Source: an uncultured Paracoccaceae bacterium
Lineage (GTDB): Bacteria > Pseudomonadota > Alphaproteobacteria > Rhodobacterales > Rhodobacteraceae
Length of the DNA stretch: 64,000 nucleotides
Reading direction: 5' to 3'
Assembly (NCBI GenBank): GCA_947499635.1
Contig: CANMPD010000002.1
Coordinates: 248,001 to 312,000, forward strand
In this document: positions 47,629 to 56,923 of the stretch, piece after piece
Layout: every line of letters begins with the position of its first letter
Numbering within the stretch: the stretch's first letter is position 1
Notes under the pieces: generated by a model
The model's input: the letters and a program-made list of their open reading frames with translations, nothing else
Databases searched by the model: none
What the model was told of the DNA's origin: nothing
Made by a program: the position numbers and the translations under genes

Positions 47629-49692
47629 TTAGCCTTCAATATGTGTCAGATCAGCAACTTGCACACAGGCTTTACGGATTTGGCTTAGCAAATTCAGACG
47701 ATTGCGACGCACAATTTGGTTATCTGCGTTGACCTGCACCGCTTCAAAGAAAGCATCTACAGGAGCCCGCAGCGCAGCCATGCCGCCCATGGCGGCCGCA
47801 AAATCTTCGGCTTCGATAGCCGATGAGATTGCCCCCCCACCTGCGGCCAGTGCTGCAAAGAGATCTTTTTCAGCCTGATCTTCCAGGAATTTCTCATCTG
47901 CACCATAGGAATATTCGACGCCGTCGTTTTCTTCTGCTTGGCTTAGAATATTATTTGCCCGCTTAAAGCCCTGTAACAGATTTTCACCATCCTCAGAGCT
48001 CATAAAGTCTTGCAAGGCACGGGCACGTTTAACCAGCAGTGTCAGGTCGTCATTCCCATCCATAGCAATACATGCGTCGATAACGTCATGACGAATACCT
48101 TGATCGCGCAAGAACACCTTCAAACGATCATGGAAGAACCCCAGCAAGTGTTCAACATCTGCACCTTTGTAACCATGTGCAAAGCTTTCTCGAAGCGATC
48201 CGCGCACATTATTTTCTAACACCAAACGGATAACCCCAAGTGCGGCACGACGCAGAGCGTAAGGATCTTTTGATCCGGTGGGTTTCTCATCGATTGCCCA
48301 GAAGCCTGTAAGAGTATCAATCTTATCAGCCAGCGCCACAGCCACAGCGATTGGTTCAGATGGAACATCGTCACTTGGCCCTAATGGCGAATAATGTTGT
48401 TCGCACGCATTTGCCACGTCTTGAGGTAAACCAGCTGCTTGCGCGTAATACCGCCCCATCAAACCCTGTAGTTCTGGAAATTCATAGACCATTTCGGACG
48501 ATAAATCCGCCTTGGCCACCCGCGCGGCTTGCTCTGCCAAATCGGCCTCCGCCCCCACGACAAGGGCAATTTCGCGCGCAAGCGTTGCAACACGATCAAT
48601 CCGCGCAGCCTGTGTGCCCAATTTATTATGAAACGTCACATTCGATAGGTTGTCGACCCAAGCGGCCATTCCACTTTCAGACTTGGCCGTGCGTAGATCA
48701 TTTTCCCAGAAAAACTTCGCATCTGCCAAACGTGCCGACAAGACCTTTTGGTTTCCTGCCAAAATGGTTGCCCCCGAGTCTGCCGTCTCGCGATTTGCCA
48801 CGGTAACGAATTTCTCAATCCGACCCGTCTTAGGGTTTTTAACCGAGAAAAATTTCTGGTGTTCCTTCATTGAGGTTTGCAAGACCTCTGGTGGCAGGTC
48901 GAGAAAAGCGTCATCGATTGATCCCATCAACACCACTGGCCATTCCACCAGGCCTGAAACCTCGCGCAACAAACCTTTATCATCCACAACTTCTAAGCCG
49001 CTGGCAAACGCCTGATTTGTGGCATCTTGCCAAATCGCATCTGCGCGTTCTTGTGGACTTAACACAACATAAGCACGCTTTAACTGTGCTGCGTAATCTT
49101 CAAACGACGATACCGCAAAACGGTCTGGCGCCATGAAACGGTGGCCCTGTGTACTGTTACCAGTCACAACACCATCCACATCAAGCGGCACCACTTGCGC
49201 GCCCTCTTCGTCCGTCAAAATGCAAAGAATCGACTGGAGCGGGCGAACCCAGCGCAATGCCCCAGTCCCCCAGCGCATCGATTTAGGCCACGGAAAATTA
49301 CGAATTGTCGCATCCAACACGTCCGCAATAATTTCTGCCGCAGGGCGCCCAGGTTTCTCAATGGCGACAAAATATATCGCACCTTTCGGTGTTTCACGCT
49401 CTTCTAACTGGTCGCGCGTGACACCTGCACCACGTAGAAATCCTTCGACGGCCTTCTCTGGTGCACCCACCTTGGGGCCTTTGCGTTCTTCACGCACGGT
49501 TGGGGAATGCGCAAGCAGCCCTTCGATGGTTAAGGTCAGCCGACGTGGTGTCGAAAAGCTCGCGGCGCCCGCATAAGTCAGACCTGCATCGACCAAACCA
49601 TCGGTCATCCGCTTTTTCAAATCATCAGCCGCTTGCACTTGCATGCGGGCTGGGATTTCCTCGGAAAAGAGTTCAATCAACAGGTCGGGCAT
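47629..49692 (-). CDS. glyS: Glycyl-tRNA synthetase beta subunit
   Basis: Beta subunit of the bacterial (alpha2 beta2) glycyl-tRNA synthetase, binding tRNA-Gly. From the ATG at 49692 (MPDLLIELFSEEIPARMQ; AAGGA 6 nt upstream) it has 687 residues, the family length. Conserved stretches: KGPKVGAPEKAVEGFLRG, LPKSMRWG-type FPWPKSMRWG, LPPEVLQTSMKEHQKFF, FELQGLMGRYYA as FPELQGLMGRYYA, and a C-terminal anticodon-binding-like helical domain. The reading from 49731 adds 13 unsupported residues. glyQ lies upstream beyond one small gene. Confidence 0.96.
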   Translation of the reverse strand: MPDLLIELFSEEIPARMQVQAADDLKKRMTDGLVDAGLTYAGAASFSTPRRLTLTIEGLLAHSPTVREERKGPKVGAPEKAVEGFLRGAGVTRDQLEERETPKGAIYFVAIEKPGRPAAEIIADVLDATIRNFPWPKSMRWGTGALRWVRPLQSILCILTDEEGAQVVPLDVDGVVTGNSTQGHRFMAPDRFAVSSFEDYAAQLKRAYVVLSPQERADAIWQDATNQAFASGLEVVDDKGLLREVSGLVEWPVVLMGSIDDAFLDLPPEVLQTSMKEHQKFFSVKNPKTGRIEKFVTVANRETADSGATILAGNQKVLSARLADAKFFWENDLRTAKSESGMAAWVDNLSNVTFHNKLGTQAARIDRVATLAREIALVVGAEADLAEQAARVAKADLSSEMVYEFPELQGLMGRYYAQAAGLPQDVANACEQHYSPLGPSDDVPSEPIAVAVALADKIDTLTGFWAIDEKPTGSKDPYALRRAALGVIRLVLENNVRGSLRESFAHGYKGADVEHLLGFFHDRLKVFLRDQGIRHDVIDACIAMDGNDDLTLLVKRARALQDFMSSEDGENLLQGFKRANNILSQAEENDGVEYSYGADEKFLEDQAEKDLFAALAAGGGAISSAIEAEDFAAAMGGMAALRAPVDAFFEAVQVNADNQIVRRNRLNLLSQIRKACVQVADLTHIEG

Positions 49693-49791
49693 TGGGAATC
49701 CTTGGTCAGATGCGCGGATAGTTTGTGTCAAACGATAAAAACGTGGATAGGAGATGCAACAGCGGTGTCAAGCATGCACTGCAATCCTCGA

Positions 49792-50316
49792 TCATTGATC
49801 AGTACGAGGCGGACAGGTTTCTCCGACCACGGTACCGTCATAAGCTTTGTGCCCGCAATTGTTCAGCTCATGCCAGACATACCCCCGGCCATCGTCGGTA
49901 ATGGCAACAATTCGGTCCACTCCAAATGCGATGTTTTTCACAGATACAAATGCCTGTGCGTGGCCCTCTTCTAGCGCCTGTGCGACGAAAGCCGAGTCAA
50001 AACACTCGAACCACCCTGGCGCATTGCGCGGCACGACATGAGCGGATGGTAGAAATTGCGCCGCCAAACTGTCGAGCTTGGCCGATGTTGTAAAACATGC
50101 ACGATAGCGAATAGGCGAGCTCTCTGCGTCAATCGCTTTAAAATAAGTATAGTCAATGACTTGAGGCTCAGATCCATCTAAAGGAGCCAACACGACATCG
50201 TCGTTTCCGTTTGGTACGACAGTCGCGTAAAATCCATAGACTTGCGTATAATACAAGGCTATCCCCGCAATCGCAGCAGATAAGACAATGATAATGACAA
50301 GGATTTTTCCTGTCAT
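49792..50316 (-). CDS. DUF6446-like single-pass membrane protein
   Basis: 174 residues from the ATG at 50316. One N-terminal hydrophobic segment (KILVIIIVLSAAIAGIALYY, about 4-23) anchors or exports it; the rest is predicted periplasmic, with Cys residues in RACFTT, WFECFD, NNCGHK and ETCPP that could form disulfides. Aromatic/Gly-rich YGFYATVVPNG follows the helix. It is always seen between glyQ and glyS in related bacteria, as far as I know, but function is unknown. The reading from 50367 has an extra Cys-rich leader and is unlikely. Confidence 0.78.
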   Translation of the reverse strand: MTGKILVIIIVLSAAIAGIALYYTQVYGFYATVVPNGNDDVVLAPLDGSEPQVIDYTYFKAIDAESSPIRYRACFTTSAKLDSLAAQFLPSAHVVPRNAPGWFECFDSAFVAQALEEGHAQAFVSVKNIAFGVDRIVAITDDGRGYVWHELNNCGHKAYDGTVVGETCPPRTDQ

Positions 50317-50421
50317 CTCACCCAACCTCGCACTTATAAGAAAAAGACATCCGCAAGCCCCAGCCATCTAAGGTAGCAACACGCGCAAACCTCGCAGCGG
50401 CCGGGGCACGCAAGTGTCGCA

Positions 50422-51360
50422 TCAAGAGGCGACCGAGGCCCCGGCCCCGCCTGCCTCTGTCAAGACAAATGCATCCGCACATTGTTTTGCGAGATTTCGA
50501 ACACGCCCGATGTAGGCTTGACGCTCGGTCACTGAAATAACGCCTCGGGCATCGAGCAAATTAAAGATATGGCTTGCCTTGATACATTGATCATACGCGG
50601 GATGCGCCATGATAATGCGTTTCCCTGTCTTTGGATCATCATGTTCTTGCGCAAGGATCGTCGCGCACTCGGCTTCCGCCTCTTCGAAATGCCGCAACAG
50701 CACCTCGGTATTAGCGACATCAAAATTCCAGCGCGCATATTCTTCTTCGGTCTGTTTAAAAACATCCCCATATCGCAATGCAATGGGCGCGTCTGGATTA
50801 TTGAAGGGCATATCCATCACATGATCGACGCCCAGAATATACATAGCCAAACGCTCCAAACCATAGGTCAGCTCGCCTGAAACCGGGTGACAATCATGAC
50901 CACCAACTTGTTGGAAATAAGTGAACTGACTGACTTCCATACCATCACACCAGACTTCCCAGCCCAGTCCCCATGCGCCAAGTGTTGGGCTTTCCCAATC
51001 ATCTTCAACAAAGCGAATGTCATGCAACGCCATATCAACACCAATCGCTACAAGCGAACCGAGATATAGCTCTTGCAGATTTGGTGGACTTGGCTTGATC
51101 AGCACTTGGTACTGATAATAATGCTGCAAGCGGTTGGGATTCTCACCATAACGTCCATCCGTTGGGCGCCGCGACGGTTGCACATAGGCCGCAGCCCATG
51201 GCTTGCTCCCCAATGAACGTAGTGTTGTCGCAGGGTGAAACGTACCTGCGCCGACCTCCATGTCGTAAGGCTGCATCACAGCACAACCCTTTTCGGCCCA
51301 ATAGGCCTGAAGTCGCAGGATAATTTCCTGAAACGAGCGCGGAGCGGAGACTTCGGTCAT
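50422..51360 (-). CDS. glyQ: Glycyl-tRNA synthetase alpha subunit
   Basis: Catalytic alpha subunit of the heterotetrameric glycyl-tRNA synthetase, a class II aminoacyl-tRNA synthetase. 312 residues from an ATG at 51360 (AAAGGGA upstream). Motifs: [60 protein letters not shown], and [22 protein letters not shown], all invariant in the GlyQ family. It heads glyQ - DUF6446 - glyS. The divergent 279-nt gap to the pseudo-protease gene holds the promoter. Confidence 0.97.
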   Translation of the reverse strand: MTEVSAPRSFQEIILRLQAYWAEKGCAVMQPYDMEVGAGTFHPATTLRSLGSKPWAAAYVQPSRRPTDGRYGENPNRLQHYYQYQVLIKPSPPNLQELYLGSLVAIGVDMALHDIRFVEDDWESPTLGAWGLGWEVWCDGMEVSQFTYFQQVGGHDCHPVSGELTYGLERLAMYILGVDHVMDMPFNNPDAPIALRYGDVFKQTEEEYARWNFDVANTEVLLRHFEEAEAECATILAQEHDDPKTGKRIIMAHPAYDQCIKASHIFNLLDARGVISVTERQAYIGRVRNLAKQCADAFVLTEAGGAGASVAS

Positions 51361-51639
51361 GTTCTGTCCCTTTGGGATATATCCAGATCAACCCGTACCA
51401 ACATGTGTTTTGCGATACGGTGGCAGTGAATGCCTATGCCTTCCTAGTAAAGCCCACAGATGGGGTCAACCATCTCGCTCTCTCATACCGCAGCTTATGG
51501 ATCGTCAAACTGTTGCACAGGTAACCTCACGGTCTTTTTTGTGTGCGGCATAAACCTTTCCTTTCCTATACAAAGATATTCAAACCAGTGTATGTGCTGC
51601 CAAACCCGTGTTTATATTTTGGTTATAGAGGTCCTGACC
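51361..51639. other. glyQ / pseudo-protease divergent intergenic region
   Basis: About 280 bases between divergent genes; presumed promoters for both. Reading frames in it extend the downstream protein without a family signature. No T-box was recognised upstream of glyQ. Confidence 0.5.
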
Positions 51640-53445
51640 ATGACAAAGCTGTTTGCCCCTTTTCTTTTGGCGTTCAGCCTCCTTTTCTCAAACGCGGCTC
51701 TGCCAATGTTTGTTGGATCTGCGGGCATATTTTTTGCGACCTCATCCGCTGTAAAGGCACAACAAAATCGAAACGTCTGGATTCAACTCGCTGCACGCAA
51801 CTCTCTTCGGGAAGCCGAACAAGAAGCGCGCGCCTTAGCAAGCCGGCTCCCCGATGTATCAGCCTATGCGATTGGTGGAGGTTGGTACGGCATCGTCATT
51901 GGACCCTATATTCGCGACGACGCCGAACAAGTCTTGCGGGTTTATCGTGCCGAACAACAAATTCCACGTGACAGCTTTATCACGTTTTCCAGCAACCTAC
52001 GAAACCGTATCTATCCCGTAGGCGCTGACACTGGTCCTGCAACAGTCCCGCCGGTCGCCACACAAGAACTACCCTCCAATACCACACAGGCCACCACAGA
52101 GCCAAACGCACTGCCAGATGAAACCCCGGCCGAAGCACGCCGCAGTGAACAGGCTTTGACACGCAAACAACGCGAAGCATTACAAGCGGCGCTTAAATCT
52201 GCAGGTTTTTATACCTCTGCCATTGATGGTGCTTTTGGTCGCGGCACACGGCGCTCGATGGGTGATTGGCAAGCCGCCAACGGGTTTGATCCAACCGGCG
52301 TCCTGACAACTGCACAACGTCAAGTTCTGATGGATGCTTACAACGCACCACTGATCTCTGTTGGCATGGCACCCTACACTGACACCAAGGCAGGAATCGC
52401 GCTAGACTTGCCTTTGGGTGTCTTGATGTTTTCACACTATGAACCGCCATTCGTACACTTTGGCGCAACCGATGAAATCCCACAGGCAGGCGTCTTCCTT
52501 ATTAGCCAGCCCGGAGACCAGCGCACCCTTTATGGGCTTTATGATATAATGCAGACCTTAGAAGTTGTTCCTCTCCAAGGACCACGCAACCGCAAAGGCA
52601 ATACATTCACGTTAGAAGGGCGCAACGACACAATCGTATCGTATACCGAGGCGCATTTGGTTGACGGAGAAATCAAAGGCTTCACTCTTGTGTGGCCAAC
52701 CGGAGATGACGCCCGTCGCGAGCGTGTCTTGGCCGCTATGAAGTCAAGTTTCACACGCTTGCCAGGTGTTTTAAGCGCTGCTGCAGGTGGGCAGCAAACT
52801 CAGGTTGTAGATTTGGTTTCAGGTCTCCAAGTTCGTCGACCACTTATAACGCGTTCCGGTTTTTTTGTCACCGCTGAAGGAGCTGTGGCCACATCGCTAG
52901 ATGCTGTCGCGAGCTGTGGTCGTATCACCCTTGATAACGACTATGATGCTCAAGTGATATACACTGATGCAGGTGCCGGCCTTGCGCTTTTGAAACCAAA
53001 CGCTGCACTTGCGCCGACGTCTTATGCAACCCTTTCGCAATCTAATCCACACTTGCGCAATTCAGTTGCGGTTTCAGGCTTTACTTATGGCGGCGTTCTT
53101 GGTTCCCCAAGCCTGACATGGGGCCAGGTGGACGATCTGCGCGGATTAAATGGAGAGGAACATCTCGCGCGCCTAACCGTTGAGGCTCTTGAAGGTGACA
53201 GCGGCGGTCCGGTTCTGGACAAACACGGTGCGGTTCAAGGGATGCTTTTACCACCAAACAGCGGAACCAAAACGCTCCCTCAAGATGTGCGGTTTGCTCT
53301 CAAAGCAGATCAAATTTATACGGCGCTCACGTCTGCTGGCTTAACAAACCTCACAGCAGAGACGTCACATACACATGACCTCCCTCCTGCGCAACTTCAA
53401 CGGCTTGCCGATGGTATGACTACTCTTGTCAGTTGTTGGGACTGA
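51640..53445 (+). CDS. SPOR - peptidoglycan-binding - trypsin-fold protein, probably inactive protease
   Basis: 601 residues from an ATG at 51640 (AGAGG upstream). A signal peptide (about 1-41) is followed by a SPOR-like domain (QNRNVWIQLAARNSLREAEQ... GWYGIVIGPY, about 45-125), a Pro/Thr-rich linker, and a peptidoglycan-binding repeat (REALQAALKSAGFYTSAIDGAFG, about 177-235). A trypsin-like domain starts near 395 (RSGFFVTAEGAVATSL). The Ser521 of GDSGGPV is kept, but the His position is Asp421 (SLDAV) and the Asp position is Gly447 (GAGLALLK). It is therefore predicted to be a wall-binding pseudo-protease. The terminator at 53471 follows. Confidence 0.85.
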   Translation: MTKLFAPFLLAFSLLFSNAALPMFVGSAGIFFATSSAVKAQQNRNVWIQLAARNSLREAEQEARALASRLPDVSAYAIGGGWYGIVIGPYIRDDAEQVLRVYRAEQQIPRDSFITFSSNLRNRIYPVGADTGPATVPPVATQELPSNTTQATTEPNALPDETPAEARRSEQALTRKQREALQAALKSAGFYTSAIDGAFGRGTRRSMGDWQAANGFDPTGVLTTAQRQVLMDAYNAPLISVGMAPYTDTKAGIALDLPLGVLMFSHYEPPFVHFGATDEIPQAGVFLISQPGDQRTLYGLYDIMQTLEVVPLQGPRNRKGNTFTLEGRNDTIVSYTEAHLVDGEIKGFTLVWPTGDDARRERVLAAMKSSFTRLPGVLSAAAGGQQTQVVDLVSGLQVRRPLITRSGFFVTAEGAVATSLDAVASCGRITLDNDYDAQVIYTDAGAGLALLKPNAALAPTSYATLSQSNPHLRNSVAVSGFTYGGVLGSPSLTWGQVDDLRGLNGEEHLARLTVEALEGDSGGPVLDKHGAVQGMLLPPNSGTKTLPQDVRFALKADQIYTALTSAGLTNLTAETSHTHDLPPAQLQRLADGMTTLVSCWD

Positions 53446-53470
53446 CAGCCACTGTGCAATCCAAACACAC

Positions 53471-53495
53471 AAAAGCCGGGCAATCCCCGGCTTTT
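53471..53495. terminator. Bidirectional terminator after pseudo-protease gene
   Basis: Perfect 10-bp stem (AAAAGCCGGG at 53471-53480 with CCCGGCTTTT at 53486-53495) around a CAATC loop, with A- and T-tracts on the arms; between convergent genes. Confidence 0.88.
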
Positions 53496-53520
53496 ATTTT
53501 GCGCCCCTAAAAAGCACCGC

Positions 53521-54162
53521 CTAAAAACTGTGTATTCGCCCATCCCATGTATGGAAACACCCGGTTGTCTCGAGATCTAGCGCATCAAACTCGCGCATGA
53601 GACCATCGACGCTTTCTTCGACTGAAATCTCCCCCTCATCAGCGTCTAAATTCGTCCGTAATCGCCCAGGGTGATAAATACCAACGGCCACACCGTCGCT
53701 GCGTAAATCCGTTGCTAAATTCTGTCCGACATTTAATGCCGCTGCCTTTGACGCACGGTAGGCATAGGCCCTTCCCTGCTGAGACGTATCATCGTCCATC
53801 TGCGGAGCAATAATTGCAATTTTAGGTGCCTCAGCACGTCGTAAATTCGGCAATAAGGCTTGCACGGTCATAAAAATTCCCGTCACATTTACAGCCATAG
53901 ATTGTGCCCAAATTTCTGATGTATAATCTTCAATCGACATTGCCCGATCAAGATATACGCCAGCATTGCAAACCAACAGATCAATGGGCTGTCCATTCAA
54001 TTGCGCTGCAAACCGCGCCTGCTGTCCGGAATCCGCAACATCCAGACGCACCCCCGAAGAATGATCCCGGGAGGTGCCGATAACCTGATGCCCAAGTGAT
54101 TTCAGTCGTGTAACCAGCTCCCGCCCAATACCGTGACTACTTCCTGTAACAACCACATGCAT
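53521..54162 (-). CDS. Short-chain dehydrogenase/reductase
   Basis: 213 residues from the ATG at 54162 (GAGAGG 7 nt upstream). The Rossmann start is MHVVVTGSSHGIGRELV, with NAGVYLDRA and the catalytic YAYRASKAAALN (Tyr-x-x-x-Lys). The Ser usually three strands earlier is in IIAPQM, where Ala/Pro replaces it (KIAIIAPQMDDDTS), so the classical Ser is not obvious. Substrate unknown; C-factor-like SDRs are closest in style. It follows the DUF1178 gene by 11 nt, probably one operon. Confidence 0.85.
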   Translation of the reverse strand: MHVVVTGSSHGIGRELVTRLKSLGHQVIGTSRDHSSGVRLDVADSGQQARFAAQLNGQPIDLLVCNAGVYLDRAMSIEDYTSEIWAQSMAVNVTGIFMTVQALLPNLRRAEAPKIAIIAPQMDDDTSQQGRAYAYRASKAAALNVGQNLATDLRSDGVAVGIYHPGRLRTNLDADEGEISVEESVDGLMREFDALDLETTGCFHTWDGRIHSF

Positions 54163-54173
54163 CGGCGGGCCTC

Positions 54174-54713
54174 TCAATTGGTTTTCTTCGTCACACGGAA
54201 GGGTAAAGGGACAATCGGCACTCCGTCCTCAATCAGATCTTTAGCCTCTTCCAATTTGGCCTCACCATAGATCGCACGCGGCGGGCTGTCCCCTAAGTGC
54301 ATTGACCGCGCTTGCTCGGCAAAATTGGCGCCGACATAATCTGATTGCGTCTCTACTTGCTTTCGCAGGATTGAAATGGCTTGTTCTAATTCGCTTTTGG
54401 GACCAGTCAGATCTTGACCTGTTGGCCTCGTATCAACAGCTACAGTGTCATCTGCGACAGGACTTATATTCTTTGACGTTGAAGATACACTCTCGGCAGA
54501 GTCCTGTACAGTTTGACTTTCCTGATCAGGTATTTGCGCAGCAGCACGCGCAGCTTGAACCGGTGGCGCCATGACAGCTTTTTGTACCGACGTACTCTCG
54601 CAGACTGAACATGTAACATGCCCTGCCGCCGCAAGCTTGTCATAAGCACTTGCAGATTGAAACCAGCTCTCAAAGCGGTGGCCTTCTGCACATTTCAAAG
54701 CGTAACGTATCAT
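54174..54713 (-). CDS. DUF1178 family protein
   Basis: 179 residues of DUF1178, common in proteobacteria. The N-terminus is a zinc-ribbon-like module (IRYALKCAEGHRFESWFQSA; GHVTCSVCES) with four Cys and a His as likely metal ligands. The C-terminal conserved part is YVGANFAEQARSMHLGDSPPRAIYGEA and PIVPLPF. Between them is an unconserved Ser/Thr/Gln-rich linker of about 60 residues. Function unknown; often near amidohydrolase or oxidoreductase genes. First gene of the pair with the SDR. Confidence 0.88.
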   Translation of the reverse strand: MIRYALKCAEGHRFESWFQSASAYDKLAAAGHVTCSVCESTSVQKAVMAPPVQAARAAAQIPDQESQTVQDSAESVSSTSKNISPVADDTVAVDTRPTGQDLTGPKSELEQAISILRKQVETQSDYVGANFAEQARSMHLGDSPPRAIYGEAKLEEAKDLIEDGVPIVPLPFRVTKKTN

Positions 54714-54792
54714 CAGAAATCTCTCATCACGAAAAACCGATTAAATCCTGAATGCACAAAGATGCAAGGGTATCTGTGAAAGGTGTGATAAT

Positions 54793-55566
54793 TCAGCCTC
54801 GTTTTGCATCTCCGATACGGTGACGCACCCTACTTAATATGTCGTCATAAGGTTGATCCGCCTCAATCGCTATGCGCCGTATCGCAAAGTGCACATGCGC
54901 CATATCCTGATAATATCCCGAATAGAGATAATTCAAGCCACCGCCCGCCACCGCACCTGCAATAGGCACCATCGCAGCTGCAACCTTTGGGCCAAACGCC
55001 GTTGCAAGACGCGGGGCCGCAAGCGCAATTAAAGGATCTAATCCACCCGCGGCAAGACCAATGCGTTGTGCAAAAAACGCTGTCTCTGTACCGTCATCTT
55101 GATCTAGCGGCCCCGCTGATGAAAACACCTCAAGGACATCAAATTGCAGCGTTGGAGCGGTCGGATCGAACCCATATTCAGCAGCAACACCTTGAATGAC
55201 ACGCAGCAACATCGTTGTGGTAATTGGCAACTCGATCAACACACCAGCCAGTCCCGTAGCTCCGCCAAACGCACCTAATCCTGCACTGATAACGCGGTTT
55301 ACATGATGTGGCTGATCTGGCCAAAAACGACGCGAAAGGGTTGCCCCTTGTATTGCGCGACGCAAAGCTTGCGTTGTCGCGCGTTCAAGTTGCGTTTGCA
55401 TCGATGCGGGTAAGGCCTGCATAGCTGTCTCAGCCTGCGTGCCTAATGCATTTAACATCTTTAGGCTGTAACCATTTGCCTGTTGATGACGTGCTGCGAT
55501 TTTATCTAACTCGGCGTCGATATCCTGTGCGCTCAGCATAGGTCTTGGTTCTAAAATTTCGACCAT
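54793..55566 (-). CDS. EcsC family protein
   Basis: 257 residues from an ATG at 55566 with AGGAGG 5 nt upstream. The EcsC family is defined by a region rich in Gly and hydrophobics: ISAGLGAFGGATGLAGVLIELPITTTMLLRVIQG and the later VAAAMVPIAGAVAGGGLNYLY, which may contact membranes. N-terminal DIDAELDKIAARHQQANG is helical. Function unknown in this group. The GNAT gene follows upstream 47 nt on the same strand. Confidence 0.85.
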   Translation of the reverse strand: MVEILEPRPMLSAQDIDAELDKIAARHQQANGYSLKMLNALGTQAETAMQALPASMQTQLERATTQALRRAIQGATLSRRFWPDQPHHVNRVISAGLGAFGGATGLAGVLIELPITTTMLLRVIQGVAAEYGFDPTAPTLQFDVLEVFSSAGPLDQDDGTETAFFAQRIGLAAGGLDPLIALAAPRLATAFGPKVAAAMVPIAGAVAGGGLNYLYSGYYQDMAHVHFAIRRIAIEADQPYDDILSRVRHRIGDAKRG

Positions 55567-55613
55567 GTGTACCTCCTGCTAAAGTTTACAGCTTATGGAC
55601 ACGTCCCGTTTCG

Positions 55614-56135
55614 TCAAGCCTGCTCGTCTGTATCGGAAATGGGCAACATCTTTGTCCATCGCGTAACGTCCCCCGTCACGCCCGTCCACGCATCCCCAGC
55701 CAATGACAGCCCTAAAATACGCTCAGGGTTTGTCGGTGCTGGCATGTGCACATTGTGTAAACGATCAAAACCAAAACGGCGATAATAAGGTAAGTCACCC
55801 ACTAAGATCACACGTTTCCAACCACTGTTACGGGCGCTGTCCAAGCTCCCCTGGATGAGCATGCCACCCAACCCCTCGCCTTGTCGTGTTGGGTGAACGG
55901 CCACGGGTCCTAAAAGTAACGCATCCCATTTTCCAACATGGACTGGCCAAAATCGAATCGCACCAGCCAGTATGCTCTCACTGTCACGCGCAATCTGGCT
56001 AAGTCCTTGCACAGGCGCAACATTGTCACGCAATCGATACGACGACAGAGCCGTTCGCCCTGGGGTAAAGCAAAGATCATAAAGCGCCTCAACCTCCCAG
56101 TTGTCGGTTTGCTCCTCAGGTTGAATAGTGATCAC
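55614..56135 (-). CDS. GNAT-family N-acetyltransferase
   Basis: 173 residues from a GTG at 56135. The acetyl-CoA binding loop is QGEGLGGMLIQGSL (Q-x-x-G-x-G/A-type, here RQGEGLGG), preceded by LLLGPVAVHP and followed by VILVGDLPYYRRFGFDRL, the YhbS-like pattern. The central GLSQIARDSESILAG and C-terminal GVTGDVTRW fit the YhbS/NIF family. Acceptor unknown. It lies just upstream of ecsC on the minus strand. Confidence 0.88.
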   Translation of the reverse strand: MITIQPEEQTDNWEVEALYDLCFTPGRTALSSYRLRDNVAPVQGLSQIARDSESILAGAIRFWPVHVGKWDALLLGPVAVHPTRQGEGLGGMLIQGSLDSARNSGWKRVILVGDLPYYRRFGFDRLHNVHMPAPTNPERILGLSLAGDAWTGVTGDVTRWTKMLPISDTDEQA

Positions 56136-56230
56136 GGTTTCTTTGGCTCATTTTAGGCAAGACATCCCACAAGGGCTGGAATTGCCCCTACCATGCACGT
56201 AGGTTCAGATCAAACCTTAGGAGATGCAAT

Positions 56231-56836
56231 TTGTTTTATACCCCCGACGCTGGCCATAACTTGCCACACAATCCTTTTTCAGCAATTGTCAGCCCGCGCC
56301 CGATTGGCTGGATCTCAAGTCGATCAAAAGACGGCGTGGATAACCTGGCCCCCTACTCTTTCTTTAACGCCGTAGCCTATGAACCACCTCAGGTTATGTT
56401 TGCTTCGACCTCTGCCAAGCCTGATCAAGATGGCACCAAAGACACGATGAACAACATCCGGGAAACCGGTGTTTTTTGCGTCAATATCGTCGCCTATGAC
56501 ATGCGAGACGCAATGAACAAAAGCGCAGCGCCTGCCGACAAATCTGTGGACGAATTCGCCCTAGCAGAAGTCGCCAGTGAGACTTGTGAGACGATTAACT
56601 GCCTGCGTGTCGCGAAAGCGCCAGCAGCGCTTGAATGCAAATTAACCAAGATTGTCGCAATCGAAGGGACTGCCAACCTAGTCGCTTTCGGCCAAGTAAC
56701 CGGAGTGCACTTACAAGATGACCTCATTGTCGATGGCCATCTTGACGTCACCCGCTATCATCCTCTCGCGCGACTAGGATATCAGGATTATACCAAAATC
56801 GAGACGCTCTTTAGCTTGGAACGCCCGACCTCATAA
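56231..56836 (+). CDS. Flavin reductase family protein
   Basis: 201 residues from a TTG at 56231, chosen because AGGAG lies 7 nt upstream (56219-56223) and no in-frame ATG is near. The flavin-binding fold is clear: FSAIVSPRPIGWISSRSKDGVDNLAPYSFFN, YEPPQVMFAS, NNIRETGVFCVNIV and DDLIVDGHLDVTRYHPLARLGYQDY. It belongs to the FMN-dependent split-barrel reductases (DIM6/NTAB group). The partner oxygenase is not shown. A shared terminator follows at 56869-56895. Confidence 0.9.
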   Translation: MFYTPDAGHNLPHNPFSAIVSPRPIGWISSRSKDGVDNLAPYSFFNAVAYEPPQVMFASTSAKPDQDGTKDTMNNIRETGVFCVNIVAYDMRDAMNKSAAPADKSVDEFALAEVASETCETINCLRVAKAPAALECKLTKIVAIEGTANLVAFGQVTGVHLQDDLIVDGHLDVTRYHPLARLGYQDYTKIETLFSLERPTS

Positions 56837-56868
56837 TCTCGGATATTTTCTAGACATTCCACAAAAAA

Positions 56869-56895
56869 GCCGCGCCCCTAATCTAGGGACGCGGC
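56869..56895. terminator. Bidirectional hairpin between flavin reductase and SulP genes
   Basis: Stem GCCGCG (56869-56874) with CGCGGC (56890-56895) and an inner CCCT/AGGG pairing, flanked by A- and T-tracts, between convergent genes. Confidence 0.7.
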
Positions 56896-56923
56896 CGTTT
56901 AACAGCACAGACATACGCTTATG

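Noticed and set aside
55567..55785. 72-codon plus-strand frame over the GNAT gene
   Set aside because: It is antisense to GNAT coding sequence and has no recognisable protein pattern.
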